In this document: in pieces, positions 12,701 through 20,537 of the stretch
How positions within the stretch are numbered: the first letter of the stretch is position 1
Layout: the number at the start of each line of letters is the position of its first letter
Assembly: GCA_027186245.1 (NCBI GenBank)
Contig: CP114498.1
Coordinates: forward strand, 5,029,501-5,093,500
DNA from: Coriaria nepalensis
Lineage: Eukaryota; Streptophyta; Magnoliopsida; Cucurbitales; Coriariaceae
DNA length: 64,000 bases
Direction: 5' to 3'
Program-made: the position numbers and the translations under genes
Notes under the pieces: generated by a model
Seen by the model: only the letters and a program-made list of their open reading frames with translations
The model's database searches: none
What the model was told of the DNA's origin: nothing

Positions 12701-15700
12701 ATGGGCACGCATTAAAAAAAAATTAATAATTAAAAAAATAAAAAAACCGAAAAGATGTGAATTTAAAATTGATTTTTTGAGGAATAAAATTCTTATTCAC
12801 TTAAACAGTAAAATACATCTCAGAGTCCCCATGGGGGGGGGGGGGTGAACCCATCAACATAAAAGGAAACTATCTGTAACAAAAAAGAAACTATTTGTAC
12901 AACTAAAAGGAATTAACAAGAATCCCTAATTAAACGCAACTACGTTTGGTTTGGTTGCTAGCAGTATCTTCAATATTTTCTACACTCCCCTCAAGTTTGG
13001 CTATAATGTTAATGAAGCCAGATTGGACTTAAGATCTTCTTACTTAATTCTTGGTAGAGCTTTGTAAGGATGTCAGCTATTTGGAGACATGTTGACATGT
13101 TGACATGTAAAGTAATTTGATTGTCCCCTCTACTTTTTGCCTTATGAAGTGGCGATCAATCTCCACATGTTTTGTCCAATCATGATGCACTAGATTTTTG
13201 GCAATGCTAATGGCATATTAATTGTCACAGTACATCTTCATTGGTTCTTTCACCGAATGGTTTAACTCCTTTAAGAGTCTTCTTAGCCACATTCCCTTGC
13301 ATATCCTAAAGAGTCATGGCTCGAAACTCGGCCTCTGCACTAGTTATTGAAACAATTGATTGCTTTTTGCTTTGTCATGTCACAAGATCTCCCATATATA
13401 GGTGCAATAACCTAAGGTTGATCTTCAGTCCTTTATAGATCCAGCCTTATCAGCATCACTATAAATTTCGGTATCTTTGTTTGATGATTTCCCAAAGGAC
13501 AAACCTTTTCCTGGAGCTAGCTTTAAGTATCTCAGGATTCGAAAGATTGCTTCCATGTGCTCTTCATTGGAACAGTTCATAAATTGACTCACCGTGATTA
13601 CTGAAAATCTAATATCCAGTCTGGTGTGGGATAAATAGATCAATTTCCCCACCATTCCTTGATATCTTCCCTTATCAATTAGGGCACTCCCTTCTTTGAG
13701 ACCCAATTTAGTTGAGTCCATAGGAGTGCACTGGCTTGCACCTCGAGCATTCATGTTTCTTACAGAAGGTCCAACACGTTCCATTGACAAACTGAAATTC
13801 CCTTTCTTGACTTGGCTATTTTCATTCCTAAAAAGTACTTGAGGCTTCCCAGTCTTTGATCTGAAATTCTTTGGCTTTAAGATTGCTCATTTCCACCTCA
13901 TAATCCTCTATTAAAATGATGTCATCTACATACACAATAAGGATGGCAATCCTTCCTATAGAAGAAAATTTTACAAATAGAGTGTGATCGGCTTGACATT
14001 GAGTGTAGCCATGCCTTTAACCACCTTTGTAAATCTGTTAAACCAAGCTGTTGGAGATTGCTTGAGTCTGTATAGAGATCTTTTTAGGTTGCACACTTTA
14101 CTCTTTATATCGGGTTTCTCAAAACCAGGCAGTATGTCTATATACACTTCCTTAACTATGTTTTCATTAAGGCATTCCTGACATCTAGTTGGTAGAGAGG
14201 CCAATCTAGATTTGCAACCAATGATAGGAGGACACTGACTCTGTTCAGTTTGGCTAACAGGGCAAATGTTCCTTCGTACTCAATTCCTGATGGTAATTAT
14301 GTGATTTCCCATGTCTCATTCTTTTCTAAGGCCTAGATCTCATCCCAAACTGTTGCTCTCCATTTTGGTGATTTGAGAGTTTCTTGTATGTTGTTGGGAA
14401 CCTAAATTTTATCAATGTTAGATACCAATGCCCCGAAATTGGGTGAATGTCCTTATAGGATACAAATGTGTATATAGGATGTTTTGTGTGTGATCTAACA
14501 CCTTTCCTAACGGCAATAGGCCAATCATCATCATCATTCGTTAGCTTATTGAGAGAGGGTTCAAAATTAAAATTACCTCGAGGATCTTCATTCGGCCTTG
14601 AATTCAGGCTTGACTCCTAGATTTTCTGAAGATGTACTAGAGAATCTGTTTCCACTTGGTTTCTTTACCTTCTTGAAGTAATTAGACCAGTTATGTTTTA
14701 AGTAGTCTGGTAGGAAATTGTCTAGGTGAATGGCTTTGACTTGCGTGTTAGCACTAGTAGGAGGATATGGTGGGGTTTGGAGAGGTACAGATTCAATGGT
14801 GTTGGCTTCAACATCCCAAAGTTGATATTCTTGATGAAACTACTCTCCCCTTGAATGTCAGATTTTGGGTAAAATGGTTGTTCAAAAAATGTGATATCCA
14901 TAAAGTTGTAGTATTTTTGGGTAGTTGGTGAATAACACGTCTTTTTTTTATTTGAAGAATATCCTAGAAAATGCATTTAATTGCTCTCGGATCAAGTTTG
15001 CCTTGGTTTGAACTATGAATTTGGACAAAAGTAGAGCAACCAAATACCTTGAATGGAATGGTGGATATGAGATGAGTATTAGGATTTGACTTGAGGAGAG
15101 TTTGACATGGAGTTTGAAAATTTAAGAGTCCGAGATGGCATCCTATTGACGAGGTAGGCTGCAGTGAGGACAACTTCCCCCCAATATTGTTTCAATACAT
15201 GTGTGGAAAACATGAGAGAACGAGCAAGATCCAATAGGTGCTAGTTTTTCCTCTTTACAATATCATTTTGTTGGGGTGTGTCTACACATGACCTTTGATG
15301 GAGAATTCCTTGATCTAGTAGATAATCACTAAAAGTGGATGTGAAGTATTCCTTAGCATTATTTGATCGGAAGATTTGAATCTTCACTTGAAACTGAATC
15401 TGGATCATTGAGTTGAAATTTTTGATGATTTTTCTTTCATGAGGAATACCTAAGTGAGTCTTATATGATCATCTATAAAGGTTATAAACAAACGAGCAAA
15501 TGTGATAGTATTGACCCTAGAGGTCCCCATACATCACTCTGAGTCATGGAAAAAGGCTGAGATGTTTTGTAGGGTTGATTAGGATATAAGTGTTTTGGAT
15601 ATGTTTTGAGAATTGACAAATTTCACACGGAAATTTATTTTTATTATTGAATAATAAAGGAAACAGTTTCTAGAGATACAAAAAGTTTGGATGACCTAGT

Positions 15701-18700
15701 CGATAGTGCAATAATGTTATTGTGTTATCGCTAGGTAAATGACTAATAGGTAATGAACTGCTTTGACTTCCAGACACTAAACAATTAGCCTTGTAATCTT
15801 TGACTTAAGGATTAGCCACCTTGAGAAGATAGAGCCCCGAGTACATTTTAGCATTGCTAATTGTCTTTCCCGAATCCAAGTCCTGAAATTTACACAAGTA
15901 TGGATGAGATTTAGTAACACAATTGTGTTTTCGAGTGAGATTACTAATAGATAATAAATTGCACTCTAGATTTGGAACCCAAAGGACAAAATTAAGAGTG
16001 AGGTCCTTTGACACATTGATGGATCTTGAACCAACCCCTTTTGAAGAGAACCATATGTTATTCTGATTGTAAGGTTCTCATGATAACGAGGAAGGTGCTA
16101 AAGAGTTTTCTATCTATGGTCATGTGGTCTAATGCTTCCTAATCCTTGGACTTTCCTTCTCCTTCCTAACAGTAAAGGTAGTTACAAACTTACCTTTCTG
16201 AGCTACGGATCCGGTTCCAGTGATTGAAGAGGATTGAGATTATGATGGTTGACTAAACATTTTCTTCGATAGTTTAAGCTGCTCTTTGTTGAATAGATTT
16301 GGTTCAACTGTTGTAATGTGTTCTTCCATGGAGACATAGTTTCCTCAGCCCTTTTTGTTGAATGTAGGACATGAGGGCTTCCAATCTGCAAGTTTACCAT
16401 AGATTTTTCAACAAATATCTTTGACGTGTCCATGCTTCCGACAATGTTCACACCATGGCCGGTCTTTCCTTTGCCTATTGTCACTAGACTAATATTGAGT
16501 CCCTCTAACGCATAGGGAGCTTCTAGATTTGAAGTGAACAAGTGAGATCCCATCATAACCCTTTTTCTACTTTCTTCTTTCCTTACTGAAAAGGCCTCTC
16601 TAAGACTAGGTGGTGATTTCTTCCCTTGAATTCTCTCTTGTACTTCATCAAGATTTTGGTTAAGTCTAGTTAATAACTTATATAGCCTTTTCCTTTCAAC
16701 AATCTTCTTATATATCAATACATCTTCAAGGCACTTCCATGGATGCTCTTCACATAAGTCTAACTGTTGCCAATAGTGAGTGAGAGCATTGTAGTACTGA
16801 GTTACAGTCAAGTCCCCTTGGCATAAATCATGAAGAGTACTCTCCTATTGGAATAAGTCTCCTTTACCGCTCCCCAGATCTCGCTTGTTGTTTCATAAAA
16901 GATAAAACTTTCTCCTATGTCATTGGTCATGGAAGTAATGAGCCATGACATGACCATGTTGTGTTCGGACTTCCATGTTTGTAACTTCGGATCACCTTTA
17001 TCTGGTTTGACTGCGTCACCCAATAGATAGTCATCCTTTCTCTTTCTACAGATGTACATCATTACTGATTGAGACCATTGGATATAATTGTTCTCATTCA
17101 GGTCATGCCCTGTAATATGAACATGATTGCTATCTGAACTTCCATGACGACCAAGTTCTCTTGATTTTAGGTGATTTTGGAAGTTGAAGAAGACGAGCTC
17201 TATTTCTCTGTAGCTATCCTATACTTTGTCATATGAGATTGATTTGCTAGGTTTCAGAGAGTGGCTCTGATTTGGTTGCTGGCAGTATCTTCAGTATTTC
17301 TACAAAAATAAAAAAACAAAATTACCAGATGCTATAACAATGTGGAGCAGCTCCCCTACATTAACCAAGCCTCCCTTTAACAATGCAGTTTCATTTTTTC
17401 TTTTCCCAAAAAATATATGGCTGGAGTGTTTAATCTATTATTGGCTGTTTTGATTATGTCTAGGGTTTGGTCGTATCAAAACAAAATCCGCCAGTGGGGA
17501 GTCTTAATAAGTTATCAGTGACTCAAGAGATTGCTGTGATGTCAACATTTACAGAGAAAAAAAGTTACTGCATTTTGAAAGTTGATGAGGAAACATGTCC
17601 AGTTTGTCAGGAAAAACTAAGCAATCAGAAGATGGTATTTCAATGTGGGCATGTTACATGCTGTAAATGTAAGTGTTCGTTATCATATCCTTCTGCTCTT
17701 GAGGCTTCTCACAAAAATAGGAGATATTTGCAGAGATTTTTATTATATAATTTTTCAGTTTTAATAGCTCATCTATATAGCCAACACTTGTTCATTCTAT
17801 GAAACTAAGATGTCAAGATTTTATTTTTTGTCAAAAATTGCATTCAATTTCGTGTGAAACTTCCTCTAGCATCCATATTCCATTCCGCACTCCAAGTTGT
17901 AACTGGGAGATATCCTGGATTAATTAAGGTGCTTGTCTGTCAGCAGTTTATGAACTCCTTATATCTATGTTAATCACTCTTTTTTGGTAAGGCATTTTAT
18001 TTTCTTCTTTGATGATTTATATTATGTCTGGTATTATCACTAATGAGATTTATCGGAAGGTGTGGTCCATCTTGTTTCTTGTAGGTTTGTTTGCAATGAC
18101 TGAGCAAAGGCTACTTCATGATAATAAGATTCAAAGTAAATGGGTAATGTGCCCAACATGTCGGCAACACACAGATCTTAGAAATATTTCCTATGCTGAT
18201 GATAGTCAAAATAAAGATTTAACACTCCATACAACCGAAGCCCCTGAAAATAATGAAGCATCTGTAATGGTTCGAGGTTCTTACGGAACAAAGGTCTGCT
18301 TCATACATAGACTTACTTATCGTGATTAATTTCATTAAGAAAGATAACTAGCATGGCACCGATAGTGATTGAAATATCTGCGAACTTTGGATGTTTTCAC
18401 GCCTTTCTGTTTCCCCTGTATTTTGGGTAAATGGTGGCTCTACCTAAGTCAACAATTGCTAGAATAACACTGCACATCTTCTAAGGCAGGCTTCCATCTT
18501 AAGTTTCCGCGGATTCATTATGATCATGGGGTTTCTGCACAAACCCACCTATTTTAATGATCTGCTATGGGACGCTCATTTCTATCTTGAAGTCCAATCT
18601 TTTATTTGATGTCTTGTATGCTACTTTTGTGGGTGGGTCATTTTTACCCCTATATGCTGTGCAGTTGTGCTGATTATTCGTGTCTTTGTTCAGATTGAAG

Positions 18701-19594
18701 CAGTGACAAGAAGAATATTATGGATCAAGACAACAAATTCAAAAGCAAAGGCTCTTGTGTTCTCTAGTTGGAATGATGTGCTTGATGTGTTGGAACATGC
18801 CTTCACTGCAAACGGCATCACCTTCATAAGAATGAAAGGAGGCAGGTAAGAGGAAATCCTGATACAGAGCCATGAAAAGACTATTTATGATGTTGTCTAG
18901 TTGCTGGTATTTGGTATAATAGTTAGACAGTCTCCTCCGTGGCTCTAAATTACTTCATTACTGTTGTCTGGTATGGTGTGTTTATCTGCAAATGCAGGAA
19001 ATCGCATGTTGCAATCAATAAATTTAGAGGACAGAAAAATAGCAGTGGAGAAGTAGGATCCGTGCAAGTGTTGTTACTATTGATCCAGCATGGAGCTAAT
19101 GGCCTCAATCTCTTAGAAGCTCAACATGTTGTTCTTGTAGAGCCACTACTTAATCCAGCTGCAGAAGCACAAGCAATTGGCCGGGTCCACCGCATTGGGC
19201 AGCAAAACAAAACTCTTGTTCATCGATTTATGGTACCTTATATGTTTCTGTTTATTTAAGTACATCTTTTCTCCTCCTCACAGCTTGGCTCACCTTTTTT
19301 CTCCTATGGGGGTAGGTAAAAGGGTCGGTTGAGGAGAGCATATATAAATTAAACAAAAGCAGGAACAGCAATTCCTTTATTACCGGAAATGCAAAGAATC
19401 ATGATCAGCCTTTCCTGACACTTAGAGAAGTTGAATCTTTATTTGCAACTGTACCAACAACAGTAGGTGAAAATGATGAGAAGCCAGCTGAAACCAGAAG
19501 CCTGAGGCATTTTCCTCCGTCAGTAGCTGCTGCTATAGCAGCTGAAAGAAGACTTGAGGAGCATACAACATGTTCTCTTACTAAGACAGTTTGA
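576..19594 (+). CDS. SHPRH-type SNF2 helicase / RING E3 ubiquitin ligase, C-terminal 1,157 residues (15 exons)
   Basis: Exons: 576-776, 7698-7953, 8584-8824, 8946-9115, 9218-9802, 10098-10261, 11027-11243, 11341-11541, 12152-12268, 12412-12654, 17464-17668, 18085-18293, 18694-18845, 18998-19232, 19316-19594. All introns are GT-AG, split codons match at every junction, and there is no internal stop. Visible domains in order are the C-terminal part of the SNF2 ATPase lobe (DEAQ box, residues 86-89; GTPIQ at 115-119), a TPR-like and linker region, a C3HC4 RING (Cys843 to Cys892), and the helicase C lobe with motifs V and VI (GRVHRIGQ, 1048-1055). The architecture, a RING inserted between the two ATPase lobes, is that of SHPRH/Rad5-like proteins, which translocate on DNA and ubiquitinate chromatin or repair substrates such as PCNA in yeast and animals; the plant role is less certain. 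It closely resembles Arabidopsis At2g40770 as I recall that protein. The N-terminus lies upstream of the window. Long introns hold retrotransposons, yet coding is intact. Confidence 0.93.
884..1102 (+). repeat. 5' LTR of sense copia (subfamily A)
   Basis: Begins TATAGAAATATTG (TG mutated to TA) and ends AAAACTTCA just before a primer-binding site. It aligns along its length with 6682-6893. Confidence 0.85.
1103..1114 (+). other. Primer-binding site, initiator Met tRNA
   Basis: TGGTATCAGAGC directly follows the LTR and is complementary to the 3' end of plant initiator tRNA-Met, the usual copia primer. Confidence 0.85.
1115..1335 (+). pseudogene. Truncated copia leader and gag start (subfamily A)
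   Basis: An ATG at 1141 opens MTKYGMAINKEDPG, the usual N-terminus of this gag family, and the frame stops at about 1291. The segment ends abruptly at the second LTR. The homologous stretch reappears after 1541 with about 85% similarity by eye. Confidence 0.8.
1336..1552 (+). repeat. Second LTR (subfamily B) plus primer-binding site nested in the first element
   Basis: The LTR is 1336-1540, TGTAGAAATATTATTAG to TTTTTCA, followed by TGGTATCAGAGC at 1541-1552. It shares ends with subfamily A but differs through its body. No matching subfamily B 3' LTR is seen; the only 3' LTR is type A. Confidence 0.8.
1580..5907 (+). pseudogene. Copia gag-pol remnant (sense element)
   Basis: A broken polyprotein read in several frames. 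Gag starts at 1580 (MTKYGMAINK); its zinc knuckle near 2401-2450 reads CDHCKRSGHTKETY, with Tyr replacing the last Cys. Protease DSGASDH is at 2704-2724. The integrase zinc-binding region is near 3124-3250, and the catalytic core with TPQQNGVAEKKNRD near 3571-3615. Reverse transcriptase runs about 4540-5100 and still shows YVDDII (near 5056), followed by a stop. RNase H at 5354-5900 has SDADWAG and SSAEAEYRAL. Stops and frameshifts separate the domains. This is an old, inactive copy. Confidence 0.85.
5908..6429 (-). other. Foreign segment inside the copia RNase H, with reverse-oriented primer-binding site
   Basis: Homology to copia stops near 5908 and resumes near 6633 with KLSMFDIYHPA. On the minus strand, 6417-6429 reads TGGTATCAGAGCC, a primer-binding site, directly next to the LTR-like 6430-6632. 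A purine-rich, polypurine-tract-like run lies at about 6320-6332, only about 90 bp from it. The remaining 5908-6318 is unclassified and holds four AAACCCTA (telobox-like) motifs near 6083, 6122, 6158 and 6200. Confidence 0.55.
6430..6632 (-). repeat. Antisense LTR of a small nested retroelement
   Basis: Plus-strand ends are TGTTATTAG and AGCTAACA, so as an antisense LTR it begins TGTTAGCT and ends ...AACA immediately before the primer-binding site at 6417-6429. The interior has five or six tandem copies of aggaaactagaatta-like units (about 6533-6610). It is 203 bp long, similar to the other LTRs here but of different sequence. Confidence 0.6.
6682..6893 (+). repeat. 3' LTR of sense copia (subfamily A), preceded by polypurine tract
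   Basis: Begins TGTAGAAATATTGTG after the purine tract cttgagagggag (about 6670-6681) and ends CTTCA at 6893. Matches 884-1102 except for small indels. Confidence 0.88.
6894..7697 (+). other. Intron sequence between copia and exon 2
   Basis: AT-rich, with no open frame or repeat that I can support. Ends with the acceptor attttag at 7697. Confidence 0.6.
7698..7953 (+). CDS. SHPRH homologue exon 2 (DEAQ box, GTPIQ motif)
   Basis: Encodes YPVIPTPLTR, then the Walker B/motif II variant LDEAQMVES and motif III ITGTPIQ, ending VIRDPYE. DEAQ instead of DEAH is also what I recall for the Arabidopsis homologue. The acceptor is attttag and the donor GTATGA at 7954. The preceding intron is 6.9 kb and contains the sense copia element. 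Confidence 0.93.
7954..8583 (+). other. Intron (630 bp)
   Basis: GT at 7954 and AG at 8582-8583. It contains a short (TA)n run near 8462 and a T-rich tract near 8508-8521. No coding sequence or mobile element seen. Confidence 0.7.
8584..8824 (+). CDS. SHPRH homologue exon 3
   Basis: Encodes RRDAGAMEFAHKFFKRIMWR, then LPPQEERVTWLRFSSIEEHFY and SYAREVIESLK. These are family-conserved segments at the end of the first ATPase lobe. The acceptor is cttgcag and the donor GTTGTT at 8825; the Gly codon is split g|gt. Without splicing, a stop follows within two codons. Confidence 0.9.
8946..9115 (+). CDS. SHPRH homologue exon 4
   Basis: Encodes LLSFDVTFDPLITHADAGKL and then LLKLRQACCHPQVGSS and the MTMEEILM segment. 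LRQxCCHPQ is a SNF2-family signature. The first dozen residues have no counterpart I can recall in the Arabidopsis protein, so the exact acceptor is slightly less certain than the rest. The donor is GTACAT at 9116. Confidence 0.87.
9218..9802 (+). CDS. SHPRH homologue exon 5 (TPR-like region)
   Basis: The longest coding exon, 195 codons. It begins VLLGKTKVEGEEALRR and contains alternating small/large residues (LNALAGIAVIEDKFCDAISLY, DPLLNIHIHHNLAEILP) typical of a TPR-like helical pair. A low-complexity, probably disordered stretch rich in Ser, Lys and Asn follows, then a conserved helix ending FGKSYMQ. The donor is GTGTAT at 9803. Confidence 0.9.
10098..10261 (+). CDS. SHPRH homologue exon 6
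   Basis: Encodes VCLALRDTNNQTGTWWLEAL, HAEQNKLSRELMRKINEAVS and a Ser/Asn-rich end. The WWLxAL and EQNK motifs fit the family. The acceptor is ttggaag and the donor the canonical GTGAGT at 10262; the Arg codon is split cg|t. Confidence 0.87.
10262..11026 (+). other. Intron (765 bp)
   Basis: GTGAGT donor, atccag acceptor. Contains a 20-base-class poly(A) run near 10516-10535 and a TTTTTA-rich low-complexity patch near 10794-10816. Nothing else recognised. Confidence 0.7.
11027..11243 (+). CDS. SHPRH homologue exon 7 (Cys-rich segment)
   Basis: Encodes FRSISAVQYHIQTGLDMLEA, then LKEIDQTMEKPNVDDIERV and a CxxC...CxxC segment (YCRNCQADSDGHPCLLCELD) that may bind a metal ion, apart from the RING. 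It ends ELFQ. The acceptor is atccag and the donor GTTTAC at 11244. Confidence 0.9.
11341..11541 (+). CDS. SHPRH homologue exon 8
   Basis: Sixty-seven codons, DYEARLFRLNRGHGG through KRDVGEKVM. Contains EEAVEFQKKKSALNRFYWNL, matching the family's helical linker. The acceptor is ttatcag and the donor GTGAGT at 11542. Confidence 0.9.
11542..12151 (+). other. Intron (610 bp)
   Basis: Canonical ends. A short open frame at 11592-11807 shows no similarity to the family and lies between two in-phase exons, so it is taken as intronic chance. Confidence 0.7.
12152..12268 (+). CDS. SHPRH homologue exon 9
   Basis: Thirty-nine codons: VSKQPSELEVVLGVIKSYCK to QLQLLE. Conserved with the plant homologue, where the VLGVI segment is followed by a basic helix. 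The acceptor is gttttag and the donor GTGTAA at 12269. Too short to stand out alone; found by continuity of the reading frame. Confidence 0.87.
12412..12654 (+). CDS. SHPRH homologue exon 10
   Basis: Encodes GMRKEYVHARSLAIAQAQVL through RTKGKLHYLE, a predicted helical linker before the RING. The acceptor is ggcaag and the donor GTATGG at 12655. The next intron (4.8 kb) carries the antisense copia element. Confidence 0.9.
12770..12984 (-). repeat. 3' LTR of antisense copia
   Basis: On the minus strand it begins TGTAGAAAATATTG and ends ...CAAAAAATCA. The adjacent polypurine tract (minus strand AACTTGAGGGGAG) is at about 12985-12997. It contains a run of 13 G on the + strand near 12834-12846, possibly a length-unstable or error-prone spot. 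Confidence 0.85.
13230..17200 (-). pseudogene. Copia gag-pol remnant (antisense element)
   Basis: Gag covers about 17200-16203, with a degenerate zinc knuckle. The region after protease (CNLLSISNLTRKH) is near 15930. Integrase lies at 15400-14720 (AIKCIF, CYSPTTQKYY). Reverse transcriptase fragments are at 14340-13900 (VYIDILPGFE, SLYRLKQSPTAWFN). RNase H covers 13790-13230 (YSDADKAG near 13450). Several frameshifts and stops separate these pieces; inactive. Confidence 0.85.
17263..17304 (-). repeat. 5' LTR remnant fused to primer-binding site
   Basis: On the minus strand TGTAGAAATACTGAAG...CAACCAA matches the first 33 or so bases of the 3' LTR and then runs directly into ATCAGAGCC, the distal part of a Met-tRNA primer-binding site. 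About 180 bp of LTR is missing. Confidence 0.8.
17464..17668 (+). CDS. SHPRH homologue exon 11 (first part of RING)
   Basis: Encodes a variable segment and then ETCPVCQEKLSNQKMVFQCG and HVTCCK. This supplies the first five RING metal ligands (Cys843, Cys846, Cys859, His861, Cys864). The donor is the canonical GTAAGT at 17669 and splits the sixth ligand Cys867 as t|gt. Reading through would give an unrelated tail. Confidence 0.92.
17669..18084 (+). other. Intron splitting the RING domain (416 bp)
   Basis: GTAAGT donor and ttgtag acceptor. It interrupts the codon of the sixth RING ligand. No other feature seen. Confidence 0.75.
18085..18293 (+). CDS. SHPRH homologue exon 12 (second part of RING)
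   Basis: Completes Cys867 and encodes LFAMTEQRLLHDNK, then WVMCPTCRQHTD with the last two RING ligands Cys889 and Cys892, then NISYADD and VMVRGSYGTK. The spacing is C-X2-C-X12-C-X-H-X2-C-X2-C-X21-C-X2-C, a C3HC4 RING. The acceptor is ttgtag and the donor GTCTGC at 18294. Confidence 0.92.
18294..18693 (+). other. Intron between RING and helicase C exons (400 bp)
   Basis: GT-AG ends; no coding or repeat content recognised. Confidence 0.75.
18694..18845 (+). CDS. SHPRH homologue exon 13 (helicase C, motif IV)
   Basis: Encodes IEAVTRRILWIK, KALVFSSWNDVLDVLEHAF and FIRMKGG. This is the start of the second RecA-like lobe (helicase motif IV region). The acceptor is gttcag and the donor GTAAGA at 18846; the Arg codon is split ag|g. 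Confidence 0.93.
18998..19232 (+). CDS. SHPRH homologue exon 14 (helicase motifs V and VI)
   Basis: Encodes VQVLLLLIQHGANGLNLLEA (motif V) and AEAQAIGRVHRIGQ (motif VI, with the arginines that contact ATP), ending LVHRFM. The HRIGQ sequence is diagnostic of SNF2 ATPases. The acceptor is aatgcag and the donor GTACCT at 19233. Confidence 0.95.
19316..19594 (+). CDS. SHPRH homologue exon 15 (terminal, with stop)
   Basis: Encodes VKGSVEESIYKLNKSRN, LREVESLFATVP and FPPSVAAAIAAERRLEE, ending CSLTKTV and a TGA stop at 19592-19594. The SVEESIYKLN motif after motif VI and the PPSVAAAxAAERR end match the plant homologue. The acceptor is ggggtag. Confidence 0.93.
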   Translation, partial: VKGSVEESIYKLNKSRNSNSFITGNAKNHDQPFLTLREVESLFATVPTTVGENDEKPAETRSLRHFPPSVAAAIAAERRLEEHTTCSLTKTV

Positions 19595-20200
19595 TTGCCA
19601 CTAGTCGTATTAGGTTCTAAGTTATTTCTTAGAAAATCTCCATGTGGGAATCAAGGTGTAGATCCTTGTACTCTACAAACTCATTAGGAAATCATATTAG
19701 ACATCTCTTGAATTTGTCATGTATAAAGGGTTATAACACTTAATCATGTCATTCCTAGTTTTATAATTACATATTTTACCATACATCTATCTGATATCAT
19801 CATCTTATGCATTTATTGTCTCATAGTAGCTCAACACTTTGAACCATAAAAATAAGTTGGTCGAACAATCGTTTTGTATAGAATTGTAAGAATGGATTGG
19901 GTTTTTTGATCTGACTAGTGGCCAGGTACAAAAGCTTGGCCTAACCTGTTTTAGATTACCTAGGATTGGACACACTTTCAAGTCTTCTAAATTTAGGAAA
20001 AAAAAAAAAAATCTTTCATTTAGATGGGATGGGTCATATGAGTATTTCAAAATCTTTTTTAGTGTTTATAATTTTTCTTTTTTTTTATTTTATCCAATCT
20101 CAAATAAGAACTTTTATATCCTCAACTTAAATTTAACTATTTATATATTTTTTATTAATTTATAATGAAGTTTTTATTTGGGTAAAAAGTTATTTTTTTA
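19595..20200 (+). other. 3' UTR and downstream flank of the SHPRH homologue
   Basis: Follows the TGA stop. No clear AATAAA signal could be picked out, so the transcript end is unknown. From about 20050 the sequence becomes very T/A rich and grades into the microsatellite. Confidence 0.5.
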
Positions 20201-20331
20201 TTATATTTATATTTATATTTATATTTATATTTATATTTATATTTATATTTATATTTATATTTATATTTATATTTATATTTATATTTATATTTATATTTAT
20301 ATTTATATTTATATTTATATTTATATTTATT
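20201..20331. repeat. (TTTATA)n microsatellite
   Basis: About 21 uninterrupted copies of the hexamer ATATTT, roughly 130 bp. Copy number is likely polymorphic. Confidence 0.95.
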
Positions 20332-20339
20332 ATTTTTAA

Positions 20340-20529
20340 AAGGGGTGGGCCCATGGGCCTGGCTCGTTGTGTCTATCCTAGTAAACTCGATCTAGCTTGA
20401 GATAAACTCAATGGGCTTTTTGAACCTAGCTCGATCCGGCCTTTTTTTTATTCAAGGGCCGGCCAGGCCTGACCCAGCCCTAAATAGTAAAAAGCTCAGC
20501 ACAGGCCGAGCGACTTGTTTTGATAGCTC
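20340..20529 (-). repeat. GC-rich patch, possible end of a non-autonomous hAT-like element
   Basis: Contrasts with the AT-rich surroundings and carries gggcctggctcg and ggccggccaggcctg motifs. Read on the minus strand from about 20529 it starts CTAGAGCTATCAAAAC, reminiscent of hAT-type ends of the form TAGGGCTGTCAAA. No opposite terminal repeat or target duplication was found, so this is tentative. Confidence 0.3.
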
Positions 20530-20537
20530 TAGTCTTG

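Larger units (their letters stand above)
12765..17309 (-). mobile_element. Decayed Ty1/copia element, antisense to the gene, with AAAAT target duplication
   Basis: The element occupies 12770-17304. Perfect 5-bp direct repeats AAAAT flank it (12765-12769 and 17305-17309). On the minus strand the order is 5' LTR remnant, gag, protease/integrase, reverse transcriptase, RNase H, polypurine tract, 3' LTR. The 3' LTR is 215 bp, but the 5' LTR keeps only about 33 bp. Coding is broken in many places. It lies in the intron just before the RING exons and does not disturb splice sites. Confidence 0.9.

Noticed and set aside
12834..12846. Poly-G run as a regulatory or G-quadruplex element
   Set aside because: A single homopolymer inside a dead LTR; probably slippage or a sequencing length error.
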